A stretch of DNA of 64,000 bases from Cryptomeria japonica (lineage: Eukaryota > Streptophyta > Pinopsida > Cupressales > Cupressaceae). Positions 58,266 to 64,000 of this stretch are shown here, piece after piece (position 1 is the first letter of the stretch; each line of letters begins with the position of its first letter). The position numbers and the translations under genes are program-made. The DNA lies in contig NC_081414.1 of NCBI RefSeq assembly GCF_030272615.1, forward strand, positions 766,678,153 through 766,742,152, written 5' to 3'. Below the pieces are notes generated by a model that did no database searches, was not told where the DNA came from, and saw only the letters and a program-made list of their open reading frames with translations.

Positions 58266-59638
58266 GCACTAGCGAGAGAGAGAAGATTTTAAATTTTGAA
58301 AATAAAGTTGGCAAAATTGAACAATGAGATAATGATTATCCAATTTGAACTTTATGAAAGAAGAGGGAAACACAAATTCCAAGAAAGGTAGGCACAATTG
58401 AAAAATTAGGGCCAAGGGGGGTAGCTCTTAATTTTAATTGTTATCTTGAAAATTGAAATCTTGAATTTTGAATTTATTTTCGAATTTAGAGGTAGCAAAT
58501 TTCAATAAAATCAGCCAATCTCCTAGATTTAAGCTGTTAAATACAATCATGCCAATCTCCCAAAATTTCGAAAAAAATGTCAGGGACCGTGGCGAACGGA
58601 GTGCACACGGTCCTCGCAACTTTTTTCAAAATTTTTCAGGGATGAAAGTTATGATGATTTTAAAGCTAATCTGAAAAAATTGAGTGATTTTATGATATGT
58701 AGACAGGCCAAATTAAAGTTGCAATCTCAAAATTGAATCCTACCAAGATTGTTGAAAAATGCAAAATTTGAATTTTGAAAAAGAGAGGGAAATTGAAATT
58801 TTGAATTTTATGATTTTAGAGGGAATACTAAAAGCAATGCAAGCTTTGAAATTTAAAAGTTGACTTAATTTCATGCAAAATTCAATTTTGAAAGCGGAAA
58901 TCATAGTTGTTGCAATTAAACACTTAATTTCAAAAGTCACAAATTGCAAAAATTTGAATAAAGCACTGAAACTTTGAATGAATGCCAACACACTTTTCAG
59001 ATTTAGGACAATAAGAAACACAATTTTAACACAAAATTTCAATTTCAACAATTTTTGAATGATTAGAAGCCTTAATCCAAGCAATCACTAGACCAACTTT
59101 GACTTTAATTTTGAAAGTGTTAGAATTGATGAAATTAGCCAAGATTCTGGATTCTAGCAGAAAAATACAGTAAGATCTAGCTCCCGAAATTTCGAAAAAA
59201 ATGTCGAGGATAACGGCGCTCGGGGTGCACATGGTCCTCGCAACTTTTTTCAAAATTTTCAGAGATGAAATATATTATGATTTTATTGCGGAATCCAAAG
59301 TTACAGCCGATTTGGAGGTGTTTTGATCAGTGAAATTATCGGTCAAAGGTTGAATCAAGAGGGTTAAAAATTAGGGTTTTGACACTTAACCACTTAATTT
59401 TCAGAATTAAGGCACAAATATGAATTGATAATTTGCAATAGAAGGGTAGATCTGAAACAAGCATTAACAATTAAACATTTCACAAGCTTAATTACTACAA
59501 AGAAAATTTAGGGTTTTTATGCAATTAACCTCTAAAATTTGCAAAAGATCAAACATGGAAATGTAATTAAGGAAGCAAATTTTTCAGATCTAACCATGAA
59601 TAATCAGAATTAGGATGTTCATGTCAGGTTCACCAAAA
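58266..59638. other. 5' leader of element A
   Basis: AT-rich untranslated leader between LTR and gag. It contains two copies of a module with 'tttcgaaaaaaatgtc' then 'gtgcaca(c/t)ggtcctcgcaa' (58,566-58,622 and 59,190-59,245), also found in the LTRs. In the first copy GGACCGTG and CACGGTCC can pair. Next to the LTR the minus strand reads TGGTGAACCTGACATG, probably the primer-binding site; the tRNA is not identified. Confidence 0.55.
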
Positions 59639-60761
59639 TCTAAAGCGGAAAATCGAACCCTAGGTGTTCCCCCCACTCCAAGGAGAGAGAAAGGAGGTCA
59701 CTAGGATTGACGGTTTTCACTTAGGACAGACTTTACATTCAAAAGAGGGGTTAAAACTCACAAGATCCAATCCCACACAATGCAAGATTGAATTCTAAAT
59801 GAGTTTCAAGGGTTGAGACAACAAGGATACCCTCTTTTGTAAAGAATGTAGATAGAAGGATTGAACTAGGAGTGTATGTAAAAGTAGGAAAGATTTGCTT
59901 GTAGACGGAGATAGAGACACGGGATGAAGCTACGGACTTGAAATTAGCAGTAAAATGTCGAGATGATGCTGTCCTGCAAGTTTGAGCGAAAGTTGACGGG
60001 ACGATGGCGCCCAGAGTGCACACGGTCCTCCGAAAAATCCGCAAAATGAAGGGGGATCTGTTCGTCTCTGCACAAGGATTCTAGATCTTCAATTACAACC
60101 GCGTACTTGCAACCTTGTTGTAAGAATGTTTGTATTCTTACATGCGAAGGTGTAATGTTGTTGTATGTTGTATGTTGTATGTTGTAAGTGATCTCCTCTT
60201 CAATGGTTGAATCCTTGTCTTGAATGCAACACTTAGCCTTGAATGGAGACCTATAATGCTCAATTGCTTGGAGGAATGCTTGAATGCTTGAATGTTTGAA
60301 TGTTTGTCTATCGCTTCCGCCTCTTGTGCGCATATGTTTTTTTTTCTCTTTTCTGAGAGGGGAAATGTAGTTTATATACTTGTCAATTAGGGTTAGGAGA
60401 CTGATTTTTCCGACCTTAGGCCGACCTAGGAACATTATTTTCCAAATTGCAAACTTGAAGACCCGATGCCCAACAAGAGACCGGGCCCAAAATAGGGCCA
60501 GGGACCAGGGCGCTGGGCACCATGGTCCTGAGGCACCAGGGTGCTGGGCGCCATGGTCCTGAGGGACCAGGGCACTGGGCACCATGGTCCCACCTCCCGA
60601 GACAGTAGGGTGCAAGGAGGATCAGGCCAAGGTGCAGAAAGATGCAGTTTTTGATGTCGTAAACAGGTTTGGGGGTCTCCATTCAGTTTCAACGTTGCAC
60701 CGCCATCGTGAAGACCCAAATGCAGTCGAAATTGCAAGTGTTGCAATTTTAGGATGCTAAA
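59639..60761 (-). mobile_element. 5' LTR of element A
   Basis: Direct repeat of 42,616-43,755. Both termini carry a substitution (TC for TG at the left, TAAA for TACA at the right), consistent with age. Three units of the 31-bp array, and a 'gttgtat' expansion near 60,160-60,186. Confidence 0.9.
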
Positions 60762-60766
60762 ATTTA
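60762..60766. other. Target site duplication ATTTA, right
   Basis: Matches 42,611-42,615. Confidence 0.8.
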
Positions 60767-60860
60767 ATTCTATTTTCTCTAACCAAGATATGCTAACATA
60801 TTACCCAATTTTGAAGAACTGAAAAGAAGATAGATGAAATGAAAGATAAGGAATGAGGAA

Positions 60861-62100
60861 TTAAGCATAGTATCTACGCAAGTGCATAGCATTTATAGGT
60901 TCTTTAAGAGGCGTACCGTCTACATCCGCTATTTTTTAAGCACTTGATCCATAATCTTCAATAACAATATACGGTCCAAGCCAATTAGGACTAAATTTTC
61001 CCTTTGCTTCAGGTAAGGTATTCACATTACGCTAATTCTCATAGAGAACTAAGTCACCTACTGAGAAGGAACATTGAATAACCTTATCATTATAGCTTTG
61101 TTGTAGAGTTTTGTGATACACTTGAATATGCTCAAGAGCATTTATACGCTATTCATCAAGCATCTCAAGCTATTGAAGTCTTTGTTCTCTATAAGAGTCA
61201 TCATCTACTATACCTTTGAGAGAAACTCTAAGTGATGGAATCTCTAACTCTAAAGGCATAATAGCATCAGCACCATAAACAAGATTATAAGGGGTAGTTC
61301 CTGTAGCAATTCGTACACTCATTCGGTAGGCCCAAAGAGCATAGATTAGCTGAGTACTCCAATCCTTACCATGCTTATTCACGGTTTTGCGAAGAATTTG
61401 TTCAATTATCGTATTGGATGATTTGGCTTGACCATTTGATTGAGGATAGTATGGTGTACAAAATCGATGTTTGATATAATATTTCTCGAGGAATTTCTTC
61501 ACGTCCTTGTTCTTAAATGATGTCCCATTATCTGAGATTATAGTGGAAGGTATCCCGAATCGAGAAATAATGTTTTCTAGAAGAAATTGACAAATCACTT
61601 CAGCAGTAGTAGAGTGAAGGGGAACAACTTCTACCCACTTTGTAAAGTAATCTATTGTGGTTATAATGAAAGTGTGTCCTTGAGATGAAGGAGGAGAGAT
61701 TTTACCGATGAGATCCAACCCCCATGCAGAGAAAGGCCAAGAAGCTACATGAGAACGAAGTTCTTGGGCACGAGCATGAATTAGATTATTGTGTTGTTGA
61801 CATTGATGACATTTCTTAACAAATAAAAAAGAATCCTTCTACATAGTTTTCCAATAGTATCCCATACGAAGCAATCTTTGAACCAAGGATTTGCCTCCAA
61901 AATGCCCCCCACAGGCACCTGAATGTGCCTCTTCAAGAGCAATAGGGATTTTCGATTTGTTAAGACAGCGAACGAGAAGACCGTTATAACCCCTTCGGTA
62001 AAGAACATTAGAAAGAATGATATATCTAGCAGACAACTTGCAGATTCTAGCCCTAGTGTTCCTATTGGCGGAATCAGGAAAGGTACCATCGGTCAAGTAT
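60861..62100 (-). pseudogene. Element B integrase
   Basis: Minus-strand Gypsy integrase. It has the H-H-C-C zinc region (AHSGACGGHFGG ... KKCHQCQQ, about 61,800-61,930) and a catalytic core with Asp in AWGLDLIGKISPP and Asp in IISDNGTSFKNK. The Glu position reads Lys in SNGQAKSSN (codon at 61,422-61,424). The C-terminal part ends GTPLKEPINAMHLRRYYA at 60,861. Stops at about 61,170, 61,150 and 60,938 and one in the zinc region (about 61,840). With the catalytic Glu replaced and several stops, this copy is inactive. It is joined in sense to the PMD gene and 3' LTR on the far side of the inserted element A. Confidence 0.85.
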
Positions 62101-62229
62101 CTTACGATATGCGAATACCATTCATCTGAGTCTATCAAGTCACAACATGTCACCAAGCTAGAATCATCTACAATAGCTGGAGAAATAAGGTTGTGAATAA
62201 CAAATTTAAGATCAACCACAGGGTCCTCT

Positions 62230-64000
62230 AAAGATACAAGAGAAGCCACACATGCCATTGCATCCGCATGTCGATTATCTTTTCGAGGAACAGGTTCCAT
62301 GGTATAAGAATCAAATTTTTGTAACAAAGAGATAGCAAGGTCTTTATATTGTGATAATTTGTCTTGTTTTGCTTGATACAGTCCTGTTACTTGTCTTATA
62401 ATCAAATTGTGAATCTCCATAAATATGTGTGTGCTTTACATTCAAAGCCAAGGCTGCCTTTATTCCGGCTATAAGAGCCTCATACTCAGCAATGTTATTG
62501 GTACATAGGAAATTGAGACGATAAGATAAAGGAATGGATTTCTTTGTAGGAGAAATTAGAACAACACCTGCCCCCGATCCCGTACGACACTTAGAGCCAT
62601 CAAAGTATAACTCCCAAGTTTCATCTTTCTCTATACAAAGAATGAAGTCATCGGGAAAAGACTTAGGGTTAGGGAAGGAGAAAGGTGAAGGGGCCTCAAC
62701 TAAGTGATCGGTCAATGCTTGCCCTTGAATTTCTCTTTGTGAAACAAATTTAAGGTCAAATTCAGTTAACATCATAACCCACTTAGCTAGGCGTCCTAAT
62801 AAATCAGTTTTAGAGAAAAGATGCTTCAAAGGATCGAACTTTACCATGACGTGGACTTTTGAATTTAAAAGATAATGTCTCAATTTCTGAGTCGCAAACA
62901 CCAAGGCCAAGGATTGTCTTTCTATCGTAGAATATCGGGTCTCATAATCGAGTAAGGTATGACTTATATAATAAACCAGACATTCCTTACCATCTTTATC
63001 ATGTTGTGCCAATAATGCTGCAAGAGCATGAGAGGAAGCAACTGTATAAAGAAGAAAGGGTTTAGAAGGTTCGGCAGGTTGAAGGATAGGAGGATTAGCC
63101 AAATATACTTTTAAATCTTCAAATGCTTGCTGACAATCTTCGTTCCATTGAAAAGTGATATTCTTTTTGAGAAGTTGAGTAAAAGGAAAAGTATGATCCG
63201 CAAGTTGAGATATGAACCTACGAATAGCTTGAATCTTTCCTTGTAAGCTTTTGAGTTGAGACACATTTCTAGGAGGTGGCATGTTGACAATAGCATCTAT
63301 TTTCTTAGTGTCCACCTCAATCCCATGATGCGAAACTATGAATCCTAACAGTTTTCCACTATCCACACCAAAAACACATTTTCAGGGATTCAAGCGCATG
63401 TGATATTTACGAATTCTTTCAAAGATTTGATGAAGGATCTTAATATGATCTATATGAAGAATGGATTTGGCTAAAATATCATCAACATAATCTTCTAAAA
63501 TCTTATGCATATAATCATGAAAGATAAGGGTCATCGCTCATTGATAAGTTGCGCTGGCATTTTTAAGTCCAAAAGGCATCATCACCCAACAAAACGTACC
63601 CCAAGGAGTGGTGAAAGCAGTTTTGAATTGATCTTGAGGATTAATGGAAATTTGATTGTATCCTGAAAAACCATCCATGAAGGATAACAAAGCATGTCCT
63701 GCTGTAGAATCAACTATCATGTCAATGTTTGGGAGAGGGAAATCATCTTTTAAAGAAGCCTTATTTAAATCTTGAAAGTCGGTACACATTCTTATTTTAT
63801 TATCTGATTTAGCCACAATGACAATATTTGAAATCCACGGGGAATAATCAATAGGGCAGATAAATCTAGCCTCCAATAATATTTCAATCTCAGCCTTAAC
63901 AAGCAGAGCTACCTTAGGATTCATTTTTCGAATCTTTTGTTTCACAGGCTTAGCATCGGGAACTAAGACAATATTATGAGTAACAATCTTAGGATCTATA
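62230..64000 (-). pseudogene. Element B reverse transcriptase and RNase H (partial)
   Basis: Minus-strand pol, entering from the right edge. RT has RMCTDFQDLNKASLKDDFPL, catalytic Asp in SFMDGFSGYNQ, the FGLKNASATYQ motif and YVDD at 63,478-63,489. The thumb and connection follow (VYYISHTLLDYETRYSTIER). RNase H has all four acidic positions: YFDGSK, IAEYEAL, YGDSQ and RHADAMA. Two TGA stops lie at about 63,535 and 63,382, and a one-base shift falls just after GDSQ near 62,405. The domain order and gag-knuckle style of its relative A fit the Tat/Ogre-like branch. Protease and gag would lie beyond 64,000. Confidence 0.88.

Larger units (their letters stand above)
42616..60761 (-). mobile_element. 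Element A: gag-protease-only Gypsy, interrupted
   Basis: A minus-strand LTR retrotransposon bounded by direct LTRs (42,616-43,755 and 59,639-60,761) and a 5-bp ATTTA duplication. After removal of an insertion of about 10.2 kb, its own length is about 8 kb. In element order it has a 5' LTR, leader, gag, protease and a proline-rich region, then directly about 0.9 kb of non-coding sequence, polypurine tract and 3' LTR. No RT, RNase H or integrase is present, so it would have needed proteins from a relative such as element B. The LTRs differ at about 16 of the first 470 positions I compared. Confidence 0.88.

Overview
This is nuclear DNA from a seed plant with a large, repeat-rich genome. The evidence is a six-exon plant laccase, Ty1/Copia and Ty3/Gypsy retrotransposons with plant-type gag, protease and pol, a plant mobile domain (PMD) passenger gene, GT-AG introns and dense micro- and minisatellites. 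The long LTRs and the age of the insertions suggest a gymnosperm, but that is a guess. Apart from the laccase, I see no gene with an intact reading frame; everything else is mobile DNA in various states of decay.

Left third (1-27,515): a tandem duplication with a unit of about 17.26 kb. Bases 1-10,253 and 17,273-27,515 are two copies, about 99% identical where I compared them. They carry remnants of a Copia gag-protease, a Copia reverse transcriptase, a Gypsy-type zinc-knuckle piece and a coiled-coil ORF of unknown origin. Between them (10,254-17,272) lie a truncated Gypsy gag with its primer-binding site and a 3.45 kb LTR, an integrase scrap, and a 1.1 kb LTR with polypurine tract. The right breakpoint is 284 bp upstream of the laccase start codon; the left breakpoint falls inside the Gypsy gag.

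Middle (27,516-38,060): an apparently intact laccase (27,799-30,096, 575 codons), AT-rich intergenic DNA, then a degraded element with a self-complementary minisatellite between (GA)n and (TC)n blocks, and an ORF whose N-terminus resembles that of the transposase-like gene at 46.9 kb.

Right half (about 38,060-64,000): a three-level nest. Outermost is a minus-strand Gypsy element (B) with RT, RNase H and integrase at 60.8-64 kb, an antisense PMD gene at 40-41.6 kb and an LTR ending at 39,011. Into it inserted a second minus-strand Gypsy element (A, 42,616-60,761), with 1.1 kb LTRs and a 5-bp target duplication ATTTA; A encodes only gag and protease, with no RT or integrase. Into the protease region of A inserted a DNA segment of about 10.2 kb carrying two divergent genes: a plus-strand gene of 967 codons with a D/D/D transposase-like core, and a minus-strand eight-exon gene whose exons are all phase 0 and include a tandemly triplicated 174-bp exon-intron unit. 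Both ends of the segment carry GC-rich reiterated motifs. This two-gene element is the best candidate for something undescribed.

Across the window nearly every nonsense codon can be explained by one C-to-T or G-to-A transition, with frames otherwise open for 1.5-3 kb. This fits slow decay of methylated, silenced DNA.
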